NCBI GenBank assembly: GCA_039026975.1
Contig: JBCCLI010000067.1
Coordinates: 1 to 22,250, forward strand
DNA: 22,250 nucleotides
Source of the DNA: JBCBKZ01 sp039026975
GTDB lineage: Bacteria > Bacteroidota > Bacteroidia > J057
Direction of reading: 5' to 3'
The translations under genes and the position numbers were made by a program. Below, piece after piece: positions 1-6,308 of the stretch; the stretch's first letter is position 1, and each line of letters opens with the position of its first letter. A model generated the notes under the pieces. The model was not told the origin of the DNA. It saw only the letters and a program-made list of their open reading frames with translations, and did not search any database.

Positions 1-23
1 ATCTATTTGTAGCAATAATTAGG

Positions 24-51
24 GTTGCACACCTGGATTGATGTATATTTG
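24..51 (+). promoter_or_regulatory. Bacteroidetes-type promoter of the first lipoprotein gene
   Basis: A perfect TAnnTTTG -7 box (TATATTTG, 44-51) follows a GTTG -33 element (24-27) with a 16-base spacer. Both fit the primary sigma factor consensus known for Bacteroidetes. Transcription would begin near 58, leaving a leader of about 20 bases before the ATG at 80. An upstream ATG at 38 lies inside this promoter, which argues for the later start. Confidence 0.6.
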
Positions 52-79
52 TATAGCTGCATTTACAGCCAAATATATG

Positions 80-823
80 ATGAAAGTCATACGTGTTTTC
101 CTCTCACTTTCAGCTCTGGCTTTTCTGGTTTCCTGCACTGACGATCCCTTTGATGATGCAGGATCGCAGTCAAGAATTTTCATTCATGTCATCAATGCAT
201 ACGCGAACGCTGATGCTGTAGATATCTCCATCACTGCCTTTAATAATGAGCAGAAGATAGCCTCTAATTTATCTATAGGAAGCTCATGGCCCCAGAGTGG
301 ATATGCTTCCCTCCTAACAGACCCCAACGCGGTAGGGACAGACACCAGTTCTCAGGACGTAGGAGGGTTATTAATCCAGGTGGATGACCATAACACAGGG
401 ACTAGACTTATAGAACCTGAGTTTTTAGCCATGAGGCCTAATACCAGGTCTACACTTGTCTTATTAGATAGCGCAGGTTTACCTATACTTGTAAAAGCTT
501 TTGACAGCTACTCTCAGATCTCTACTGAAGACCCTAATGTTAGATTTATGAACCTCAATAACTTCACAAGATCCGTTAGCCTAGTTCCAGATAATTCTGC
601 CCCACGCATTAACTCCTTAAATTTTTTAAATTATTCCAGGTTTTTTCAATATCCTGAACAGCAGTATACCTTCTTCGTAGAAGATGACTTTACAGGTGAA
701 GTCCTGGATACCATTCCTGATGTCATACTTGAACCAGGAAAACGTTATAATTTCTTTCTGACCCATAAGGAGGGTACTCCTTTGGCGGGTTTTGCCGTAC
801 TCAATTTAGAGGAGGACGAGTAG
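80..823 (+). CDS. DUF4397-like outer-membrane lipoprotein
   Basis: Predicted 247-residue lipoprotein. The start at 80 (or the adjacent ATG at 77) gives a normal type II signal: basic MKVIR, a hydrophobic stretch and the lipobox LVSC with the lipidated Cys19. The frame is open back to 38, but that adds residues that would bury the signal and lies within the promoter. The residues after the cysteine (TDDPFDD) are acidic, resembling the lipoprotein export signal that sends Bacteroidetes lipoproteins to the cell surface. The mature part begins with IHVINAYANADAVDISI and later has VRFMNLNN, each like the start of a DUF4397 beta-sandwich repeat (R-hINasP-hDVhh pattern), so two such units are likely. 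Specific function is unknown. It may be co-transcribed with the outer-membrane gene 35 bases downstream. Confidence 0.75.
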   Translation: MKVIRVFLSLSALAFLVSCTDDPFDDAGSQSRIFIHVINAYANADAVDISITAFNNEQKIASNLSIGSSWPQSGYASLLTDPNAVGTDTSSQDVGGLLIQVDDHNTGTRLIEPEFLAMRPNTRSTLVLLDSAGLPILVKAFDSYSQISTEDPNVRFMNLNNFTRSVSLVPDNSAPRINSLNFLNYSRFFQYPEQQYTFFVEDDFTGEVLDTIPDVILEPGKRYNFFLTHKEGTPLAGFAVLNLEEDE

Positions 824-858
824 CCCGTCAAGAGCACGCTCCACCAACTAAATGAAAC

Positions 859-1560
859 ATGCGTTGTAGGAGGATAGTGCTCTCAGTCTGTTTCCTGGTA
901 TCACTCCAGGCCTTTTCACAGAATCTAGATACAAGACAGGCTTATTGGTTTAGTGTGTCCAGCTCATGGCTAGACCACGCTGACTTGAATTCGGCCTTAT
1001 CCGGCCAGGAGTTTGAGCCTATAAAAGACCAGTATACCGGCCTGGGGATAGGATGGTCCAGGTTCGGAGACCATTGGGGCTTTGGCCTGAGCAGTAATCT
1101 GTACATGATGCGAAGGTCCGGATACCTGAATAATCAACCTTTGTTCAACCAGAAAGCCGTTAATTCCCAATATTATTCGCTAAATGGATTTGTGGCTTAT
1201 GAGGTCTACCGGTCAGATGAAGGATGGTCATTTTACCCAAGACTCAACCTGGGAGGAGGGATCATCAGACTCAGAACTAAGGAGCTTACCACAGATTTCT
1301 TTGATGCTGTTACTAAAACAGGCCTTCAATATGGCCTGTCCCTTCATATAGATAAGCTGTCTATTCTCCCTGATGAAATAGATGAGAACGGCAGAGAAAA
1401 GCCTAATAAATTCTTTGTATTAGTAGGAGTATCCGTAGGCTATACGATAGCACCTGCATCAAGCTGGGAGGTGACGCCTTTCCCCTCTGAACAAACGGTA
1501 TCTATGGCTCCTCAAGGATTTTATGTTAGCCTAAACTTAGGCATGGGAGAAAGAAGGTAG
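859..1560 (+). CDS. Small outer-membrane beta-barrel protein
   Basis: A 233-residue exported protein of unknown function. The signal peptide is clear: MRCRRIV, a hydrophobic core, and a likely signal peptidase I site at QAFS-Q (residues 18-22). The mature sequence alternates polar and hydrophobic residues with many aromatic residues at strand ends (for example GIGWSRFGDHWGFGLSS, FFVLVGVSVGYTIAP) and ends in a strand-like FYVSLNLGMGERR, all typical of an outer-membrane beta-barrel of about 8-10 strands. I recognise no specific family. It lies 35 bases after the lipoprotein gene on the same strand with no terminator between, so the two may form an operon. It converges on the YceI-family gene. 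Confidence 0.65.
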   Translation: MRCRRIVLSVCFLVSLQAFSQNLDTRQAYWFSVSSSWLDHADLNSALSGQEFEPIKDQYTGLGIGWSRFGDHWGFGLSSNLYMMRRSGYLNNQPLFNQKAVNSQYYSLNGFVAYEVYRSDEGWSFYPRLNLGGGIIRLRTKELTTDFFDAVTKTGLQYGLSLHIDKLSILPDEIDENGREKPNKFFVLVGVSVGYTIAPASSWEVTPFPSEQTVSMAPQGFYVSLNLGMGERR

Positions 1561-1624
1561 GTTCGCGGTTTCACCACTGTACATATCCTGTTTATCTGCA
1601 TAATTAGTATTACCGGCTGCTCGT

Positions 1625-1641
1625 AGCTTCCCTAGGGAGCT
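1625..1641. repeat. Short inverted repeat between convergent genes
   Basis: AGCTTCCCTAGGGAGCT folds into a short hairpin (AGC/GCT and TCCC/GGGA around TA with one bulged T). It sits 65 bases after the outer-membrane gene and before the end of the convergent YceI gene. No T-run follows, so it is a weak terminator candidate only. Confidence 0.3.
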
Positions 1642-1754
1642 CTCTCTACCCTTACTTAAACCTTTTCCCCAGCCATAACTCTCTACGTTCCAACCACAAT
1701 CAGGGGTATGACACTTAGTCCCAATTTTTTTATGAAATGAGAAAATAACAGCCT

Positions 1755-2264
1755 CTACTGTACGGGGATGCTGAAGCTGATAGTAACGGTTTTATCCAGT
1801 ATCCAGCTTTTCTTTCCTACCCCATAATCTACTCTGTTAATAGAAAACTCTCCCTTGAACACATTTTGGCTAAAAGTGAAAGGAATTTCTACCTCCTTAG
1901 TCGTTTCTTTTATCTGGAATCTTCCTTTCACTAAATAGCCATTAGCCGCCTTACTGATACCTGTAGAAGTGAAGGTAATGCGGGGGTATGTTTCTACATC
2001 AAAGTAGTCTTCTGCTCGTAGGTGCTTATCCCTGGTTTTATTACCTGTATCTATGGTATTTACGGCTACAGACAGGGAGATCTTACTACTACTCATATCA
2101 GCAGAGTTGAAGGAAATATTCCCCTTAAGGTCTGTCATCTTTCCATCCACAGTAAAGCCGGCATTTTTAATGGTAAATCCTATTTGGGCTTGATCAGAAA
2201 GGACTGTGTAATCATTTGTAGGCATAACTAGGAGGCTGAGTATTAATGCAAAGAAGACGTTCAT
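1755..2264 (-). CDS. YceI-family exported lipid-binding-like protein
   Basis: A 169-residue YceI-like protein. The whole YceI pattern is present: the N-terminal strand YTVLSDQAQIGFTIKNAG, the G-x-hxxhxGxIxF region (MTDLKGNISF), the central TGNKTRDKHLRAEDYFD and YPRITFTST motifs, and the terminal VGKKSWILDKTVTISFSI. Family members form a lipocalin-like barrel that binds isoprenoid-like lipids. The substrate here is not known. I start it at the ATG at 2264, which gives a short signal peptide (MNVFFALILSLLVMP). The frame is open for another 37 codons upstream, but that extension is not signal-like. It is transcribed alone and faces the outer-membrane gene. A TATACTTG element at 2270-2277, near the -7 consensus, lies directly upstream. 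Confidence 0.9.
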   Translation of the reverse strand: MNVFFALILSLLVMPTNDYTVLSDQAQIGFTIKNAGFTVDGKMTDLKGNISFNSADMSSSKISLSVAVNTIDTGNKTRDKHLRAEDYFDVETYPRITFTSTGISKAANGYLVKGRFQIKETTKEVEIPFTFSQNVFKGEFSINRVDYGVGKKSWILDKTVTISFSIPVQ

Positions 2265-2454
2265 AGAACAAGTATATTTAGGGTTGAAATGAAGATCTAT
2301 ACAGAGGATCTTTCTTTGTAAACCAGTGAGCGAGAAAAGACCCTTCCCTTTCTCGGGTAATTCTCCTACAAACATATACTTTTCTATCCTATGAAGCTTT
2401 ATTTAGCGGGGAATAAACCCGCGGCTCCCCTTCAGCCTGACAAATCTTTTTAGT

Positions 2455-2461
2455 TACTTTG
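2455..2461 (+). promoter_or_regulatory. Candidate -7 element next to the metG start
   Basis: TACTTTG, one base shorter than the TAnnTTTG consensus, ends 5 bases before the metG ATG. If it is a -7 box, the transcript would begin at or very near the start codon. No good TTTG -33 element is seen at the usual distance. Confidence 0.35.
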
Positions 2462-2466
2462 CCGCC

Positions 2467-4587
2467 ATGAATAACTTACCTAAAAGATATACCATCACAG
2501 CCGCACTCCCCTACGCCAATGGGCCGCTCCATATTGGGCACATTGCCGGGGCCTACCTTCCGGCTGATATCTACGTCAGATACCTGAGGCTAAAAGGAAG
2601 AGAAGTTTTATTTGTCTGTGGAAGTGATGAACATGGAGCTGCCATTACCCTTAGGGCTAAAAAAGAACATACCACTCCTAAAGCCATAGTAGATAAGTAC
2701 CATACTTCCATCAAAGAAACCTTTGGACGCTTTGGGATAGCCTTTGATATTTACCACAGAACCTCAGAACCTATCCATCACAAAACTTCCCAGGAATTTT
2801 TCACCATTCTTAATGATAAGGGAGAATTCATTCTTAAGGAAACAGAGCAGCTCTATGATCAGGAGTATAAGCAGTTTTTGGCAGACCGCTACGTAACGGG
2901 AACCTGCCCTGTCTGTGCTTTCCCCAAGGCCTATGGAGACCAATGTGAAAACTGTGGCTCTTCCCTGAATGCCACAGAACTAAAAGAACCCATCTCTACC
3001 TTAAGTGGAAAAACACCCGTACTTAAAAAAACCAAGCATTGGTACCTCCCTCTGGATAAGTATCAACCATGGCTAGAGGAGTGGCTATTGGAAGGAAAAA
3101 AAGGGCGGTGGAAAAATAACGTATACGGTCAATGCGCCTCCTGGTTAAAAGCAGGTTTACACCCTCGCTCCATGACGAGAGATCTGGATTGGGGCGTAGA
3201 TGTGCCTCTGCCAGATGCTAAAGGGAAGAAAATGTATGTATGGTTGGATGCACCTATAGGATATATTTCTGCCACCAAGCAGTGGGCCTTAGACAACGGT
3301 AAAGACTGGAAGCTGTACTGGAAGAAACAGGAGAAGGAGGAAGATAATTCACGCTTGATTCACTTCATAGGGAAGGATAACATCGTCTTTCACTGCATTA
3401 TCTTCCCTTCTATCCTAAATGCAGTGGAGAATTACATAGTTCCCTACAATGTCCCGGCTAATGAATTTCTAAACCTGGAAGGAGATAAGCTTTCCACCTC
3501 CAGAAACTGGGCGGTTTGGCTACATGAGTATCTGGATGACTTACCCGAAAAAGAAGATGTGCTTAGGTATGTGCTGGGAACCATTCTCCCGGAGAATAAA
3601 GACAGTGAATTTACCTGGAAAGACTATCAGGCCAAAAATAATAATGAGTTAGTCGCCATCCTTGGAAACTTAGTGAACCGAGTGATAGTCCTTACCCAAA
3701 AGTATTATCAGGGGATAGTTCCTTTAGTACCTGACTTACACGCTTTCTTAATTTCACTTGAGAATAATCCTACAGCTACTCATACAGAATATACGCTGGA
3801 GAAAGAAGTGTTTCTGCTCATTAAGGAACATATTCAGTCAGCTGAAAAGAACATAGAGTCTTTCAAGTTTAGGGAAGCGCTAACAGATGTTATTAACATA
3901 GCCAGAGAAGGGAATAAATATCTTACGGAGAAAGAGCCTTGGAAACTGTGGAAATCTGAGCCTGAAAAGGTGAAAGGGGTTATGTTTACCATCACACAGC
4001 TATTAGCTAAGCTAGGAGTAGTGGCACAGCCCTTTCTGCCCAGGACAGCCGAAAAGATTTTCGGGCTGTTGGGTATTCAAGATCAGTCTTGGATATGGGA
4101 TGATGCCTACCAGAATGTATTAGTACCTGGAGAAAGCCAACTCTTCAATGAAGGGAAAGCTCCCCTTCTCTTTGAGAAAATAGATGATGATTTTATCGAA
4201 CAACAAATAGGAAAATTGGGACAAAAAGAAGAAGACACAATCAAGGTAGAACCAGCTAAAGAGGAAATTACTTTTGATGATTTCCAAAAGATGGACATCC
4301 GCATAGGGACTATTCTGGAAGCAGAAAAGGTCCCCAAAACCAAAAAGTTGTTGCAATTCAAAGTAGACACGGGTCTTGATGTGAGAACCATTGTTTCTGG
4401 GGTGGCGGAGTTCTTTAAGCCGGAAGAAATGGTAGGAAAGCAGGTCCCTGTGCTAGTGAACCTCAAACCTCGCAAAATTAGGGGCGTAGAATCTCAGGGG
4501 ATGCTCCTCTTCGCGGAAGATGGTGAAGGTGTCCTCCACTTGGTAAGCCCCAGTACGGAGCCTAATGCAGGTTCTTCTGTGAACTAG
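2467..4587 (+). CDS. metG: Methionyl-tRNA synthetase
   Basis: A 706-residue class I aminoacyl-tRNA synthetase that charges tRNA-Met with methionine in the cytoplasm. Visible landmarks are the HIGH motif (HIGH, 22-25) after PYANGPL, a zinc-binding knuckle with four cysteines (Cys147, Cys150, Cys160, Cys163), and the KMSKS-equivalent loop KLSTS (341-345). The catalytic domain is followed by the helical anticodon-binding domain. From about residue 600 there is a fused Trbp111/EMAP-II-like OB-fold tRNA-binding domain (DFQKMDIRIGTILEAEKVP ... VNLKPRKIRGVESQGMLL). This matches the long bacterial MetG form with one four-cysteine zinc site and the C-terminal domain. It is single, with its own candidate promoter and a hairpin downstream. 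Confidence 0.98.
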   Translation: MNNLPKRYTITAALPYANGPLHIGHIAGAYLPADIYVRYLRLKGREVLFVCGSDEHGAAITLRAKKEHTTPKAIVDKYHTSIKETFGRFGIAFDIYHRTSEPIHHKTSQEFFTILNDKGEFILKETEQLYDQEYKQFLADRYVTGTCPVCAFPKAYGDQCENCGSSLNATELKEPISTLSGKTPVLKKTKHWYLPLDKYQPWLEEWLLEGKKGRWKNNVYGQCASWLKAGLHPRSMTRDLDWGVDVPLPDAKGKKMYVWLDAPIGYISATKQWALDNGKDWKLYWKKQEKEEDNSRLIHFIGKDNIVFHCIIFPSILNAVENYIVPYNVPANEFLNLEGDKLSTSRNWAVWLHEYLDDLPEKEDVLRYVLGTILPENKDSEFTWKDYQAKNNNELVAILGNLVNRVIVLTQKYYQGIVPLVPDLHAFLISLENNPTATHTEYTLEKEVFLLIKEHIQSAEKNIESFKFREALTDVINIAREGNKYLTEKEPWKLWKSEPEKVKGVMFTITQLLAKLGVVAQPFLPRTAEKIFGLLGIQDQSWIWDDAYQNVLVPGESQLFNEGKAPLLFEKIDDDFIEQQIGKLGQKEEDTIKVEPAKEEITFDDFQKMDIRIGTILEAEKVPKTKKLLQFKVDTGLDVRTIVSGVAEFFKPEEMVGKQVPVLVNLKPRKIRGVESQGMLLFAEDGEGVLHLVSPSTEPNAGSSVN

Positions 4588-4612
4588 TAGATACTAACGT
4601 AAAGAGCAATAC

Positions 4613-4640
4613 AGGGCGGAAGTTTTGCAGCCCTTTCTTT
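4613..4640 (+). terminator. Possible metG terminator
   Basis: AGGGC (4613-4617) and GCCCT (4630-4634) form a 5-base-pair stem with a 12-base loop, directly followed by TTCTTT. It lies 25 bases after the metG stop. The stem is short, so this is a moderate call. Confidence 0.5.
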
Positions 4641-4657
4641 ATAGATCAAATCAGCAT

Positions 4658-4677
4658 CCCACCATTAAAATGGCGGG
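4658..4677 (-). repeat. Palindromic repeat, CCATT/AATGG type
   Basis: The - strand reads CCCGCCATTTTAATGGTGGG, which pairs end to end with one G-U. On the + strand the same position is an A-C mismatch. It opens the cluster of palindromic intergenic repeats after metG. Confidence 0.5.
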
Positions 4678-4740
4678 CTCATAATGAAAATGTAGTGGCC
4701 GCTTTTTATGCTAAGGCTCTCGAAGTTCAGCTGTCGAAAG

Positions 4741-4752
4741 GCTTGTAGGGCG
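4741..4752 (+). repeat. Degenerate GTA-loop palindrome, unit 1
   Basis: GCTTGTAGGGCG matches the core of the neighbouring units (stem, GTA loop, stem), with two G-U pairs. It is the most degenerate member. Confidence 0.35.
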
Positions 4753-4808
4753 GATACATCCACCCATACATAAAGCCCTATGCTTCTCCAAACGAAATAG
4801 AAATCATA

Positions 4809-4823
4809 AAGCCCGTAGGGCTT
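4809..4823 (+). repeat. GTA-loop palindrome, unit 2
   Basis: AAGCCC-GTA-GGGCTT is a perfect 6-base-pair inverted repeat with a GTA loop. It belongs to a cluster of related units 3' of metG. Confidence 0.6.
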
Positions 4824-4835
4824 AAACCTGTATTA

Positions 4836-4870
4836 AGCCCCGTAGGACTGATACCTTTGTAGAAAAATAA
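4836..4870 (+). repeat. GTA-loop palindrome with conserved tail, unit 3
   Basis: AGCCCCGTAGGACTGATACC followed by TTTGTAGAAAAATAA. The palindromic head is imperfect, but the unit keeps a tail with TTTGTAGAAAAATA. I recognise this head-plus-tail form from intergenic repeats spread through many Bacteroidetes genomes, though I cannot confirm copies elsewhere from this window. Confidence 0.55.
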
Positions 4871-4884
4871 TAGTAACAGGAAAA

Positions 4885-4897
4885 ACCCTGTAAGGGT
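4885..4897 (+). repeat. GTA-loop palindrome, unit 4
   Basis: ACCCT-GTA-AGGGT is a perfect 5-base-pair inverted repeat with the same GTA loop, followed by GAAACCT as in unit 2 (TTAAACCTG). Confidence 0.55.
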
Positions 4898-4968
4898 GAA
4901 ACCTAATTCAGCTTCAGGTGTCGCCTACATGAGGCTAATGCTACCATAATATTATCTGCCCAGATAGC

Positions 4969-4981
4969 GCTCCTACGGAGC
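4969..4981 (-). repeat. GTA-loop palindrome, unit 5, opposite orientation
   Basis: On the - strand GCTCC-GTA-GGAGC is a perfect 5-base-pair inverted repeat with a GTA loop, followed by GCTATCTGGGC. It faces the other units and ends the cluster. Confidence 0.55.
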
Positions 4982-5002
4982 TGTCTAGCTCTGACAGAAA
5001 GG

Positions 5003-5174
5003 CTGGGGTAAAAAATGTTTTACCCATACGAAAGCATACCTTCCCCACCAAACAACCTTCGCTACCCCAGTGAGCATGTAGCGAATGGCTCGCGGGTCAG
5101 CCGGGGTCTCACGAAACTCATGAAATCTACCCATGACACGAGATAACGGCTGACCCGAAATGGTTGAAGGGAAG
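5003..5174 (-). ncRNA. Candidate multibranch structured RNA
   Basis: Read on the - strand, perfect complementary segments nest into one fold. An outer helix pairs CTTCCC (5174-5169) with GGGAAG (5045-5040) and CAACC (5166-5162) with GGTTG (5057-5053). It encloses two hairpins. The first is CGGGTCAGCCG (5157-5147) with CGGCTGACCCG (5103-5093); inside it TCTCGTG/CGTGAGA (5143-5137 and 5113-5107) pairs with two G-U, and TCATG/CATGA (5136-5132 and 5122-5118) closes a 9-base loop. The second is TTCGCTAC (5085-5078) with GTAGCGAA (5065-5058), whose 3' side abuts the outer helix. A further hairpin GGGTAAAA-CATT-TTTTACCC (5025-5006) follows. The two G-U pairs would be A-C on the + strand, which favours a - strand transcript. 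The outer stem starts 64 bases after the glycosyltransferase stop, so it could be a 3' UTR element, a separate RNA, or a mobile palindromic repeat. I cannot match it to a known RNA class. Confidence 0.55.
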
Positions 5175-5237
5175 TCTAGCAAGTACTATACGAGAAGCAC
5201 TATCCAGTCAGAGGTCGGGAAAGTGCATGTATTATCC

Positions 5238-6308
5238 TCATAGCTTAAGATTATCCAAAAAATCCGCTGGGATCTCCACGGCAAACTTCTCCATAGAGAC
5301 AAATCCGCTAACTCCTTCCATTCTCTCTTTCATCTCCAGCCAGTGCAGTTCTCCCTGCCTAAACTGGGCAGAATACCCTTTCTCTTCCATCCTATCCGCC
5401 AGATACTGCTGCTCTGGCTGGCCGGGCGTGGGGATGAGCCCCACCTTAGATAAGCCCAAGGCAGTATAGTCCATGAGGCTACTATAGCCGGAGCGAGAAA
5501 TCACGTAAGTTGATGATAGGAGGAGCTGTTGGAAGTATTCAGTGGGGAGGTGGTTGATAATGGTCAGCTTTCCTTCTTCTCTCCTATGTGAAGGGCCGGG
5601 TTTTCCCTGTACTAGACAGACCGTTAGGTCGAGTCCTGAAAGGCTATGTATCAGCTCATTCTCCAGCACCCTGCGCTGGGGTTCCGGACCTGAGAGTACA
5701 CAGATAATATCATAGCCCTTCTTTGGGGGTAGTTTTCCTGCCTGAAAGCGAGAAAGGGCACCTAAATAATGATACCGCTCAGGCATGGTGCTAGCATGAG
5801 ACATCTTGCCAGCCAGGGAGCTTTCTCCTGGAAAATCAGGAATCCAGGTAGCATCAAACTTATTTAGATAACGGACATGGAGCTTATTCAACCACTTGCT
5901 AAAGAGGGTACTCTTCAATGGGATCTGTATCTGATGACAGAGAATGACTGAGTAGATGTCCTTACTCCATAATCCATACCTGTTATCTGAAATGACAGCT
6001 AAAAAGGAATGTTCTCGAAAAAGCTTTTGTAGGATCTTATGCTCTCGCCGAATAGTCCTCAAGATGGCAGGCACTTGTAGAAGAATTTTCCATACCTGAC
6101 TCCTTCCTGCTGAATATTGAACCTTATATGAGGGTAATTGATGAAAGGCCAACTCGGGAAAATATTCTCTTAGTAATAGCAGAGAATCCCCAGCCCCTCC
6201 CAGGTGTACCTCTACCTGCTGGTCAAGGAGTTCTTGAATGATGGGAATACACCTGCTGGCATGTCCTAATCCCCAATCTAGCGGAGCTACCAGAACGCGT
6301 TTTTTCAT
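5238..6308 (-). CDS. MurG-like (GT28 fold) glycosyltransferase
   Basis: A 356-residue GT-B glycosyltransferase-like protein. The N-terminal domain opens with KKRVLVAPLDWGLGHASR (residues 2-19), whose G-x-GHxxR loop is the acceptor-side glycine loop of GT28/MurG-like enzymes. The C-terminal domain has the nucleotide-sugar site pattern VISRSGYSSLMDYTALGL and the following PTPGQPEQQYLADRM (about 270-305), close to the MurG-like C-terminal signature (SRxGxxS/T...E/D ... PxPxxxxQxxNA). There is no signal peptide, so it acts in the cytoplasm or at the inner membrane face. Donor and acceptor are unknown; it is not the MurG of cell-wall synthesis, which sits in the dcw cluster. Its ATG overlaps the radC stop as ATGA, which implies translational coupling. 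Confidence 0.8.
   Translation of the reverse strand: MKKRVLVAPLDWGLGHASRCIPIIQELLDQQVEVHLGGAGDSLLLLREYFPELAFHQLPSYKVQYSAGRSQVWKILLQVPAILRTIRREHKILQKLFREHSFLAVISDNRYGLWSKDIYSVILCHQIQIPLKSTLFSKWLNKLHVRYLNKFDATWIPDFPGESSLAGKMSHASTMPERYHYLGALSRFQAGKLPPKKGYDIICVLSGPEPQRRVLENELIHSLSGLDLTVCLVQGKPGPSHRREEGKLTIINHLPTEYFQQLLLSSTYVISRSGYSSLMDYTALGLSKVGLIPTPGQPEQQYLADRMEEKGYSAQFRQGELHWLEMKERMEGVSGFVSMEKFAVEIPADFLDNLKL

Larger units (their letters stand above)
4588..5237. other. 650-base gene-free region with repeats and structured DNA
   Basis: No convincing gene is present between metG and the convergent glycosyltransferase. The left part holds the metG hairpin, then degenerate palindromic repeats (about 4655-4982). 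The right part holds a dense set of nested inverted repeats on the - strand (5003-5174). From 5175 to 5237 I see only an imperfect direct repeat of ATAGTGCTT/ATAGTACTT (- strand sense). A 65-codon reading frame across 5182-4985 is explained by the palindromes and starts with TTG, so I do not annotate it. Confidence 0.7.

Noticed and set aside
2265..2375. 37-residue N-terminal extension of the YceI-like protein
   Set aside because: The extension is not signal-like, and the ATG at 2264 begins a usual signal peptide.
4107..4475. 122-codon - strand frame inside metG
   Set aside because: It lies wholly within the tRNA-binding domain coding region of metG on the opposite strand, with no supporting features.
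4741..4981. CRISPR array from the repeated GTAGGG motifs
   Set aside because: Units differ in sequence, spacing (about 15 to 75 bases) and orientation, no equal-length spacers exist and no cas gene is near.
4985..5182. A 65-codon - strand reading frame in the metG-glycosyltransferase gap
   Set aside because: It starts with TTG and runs exactly across the nested inverted repeats. The sequence is better explained by RNA or repeat structure than by a protein. No signal, domain or ribosome site supports it.
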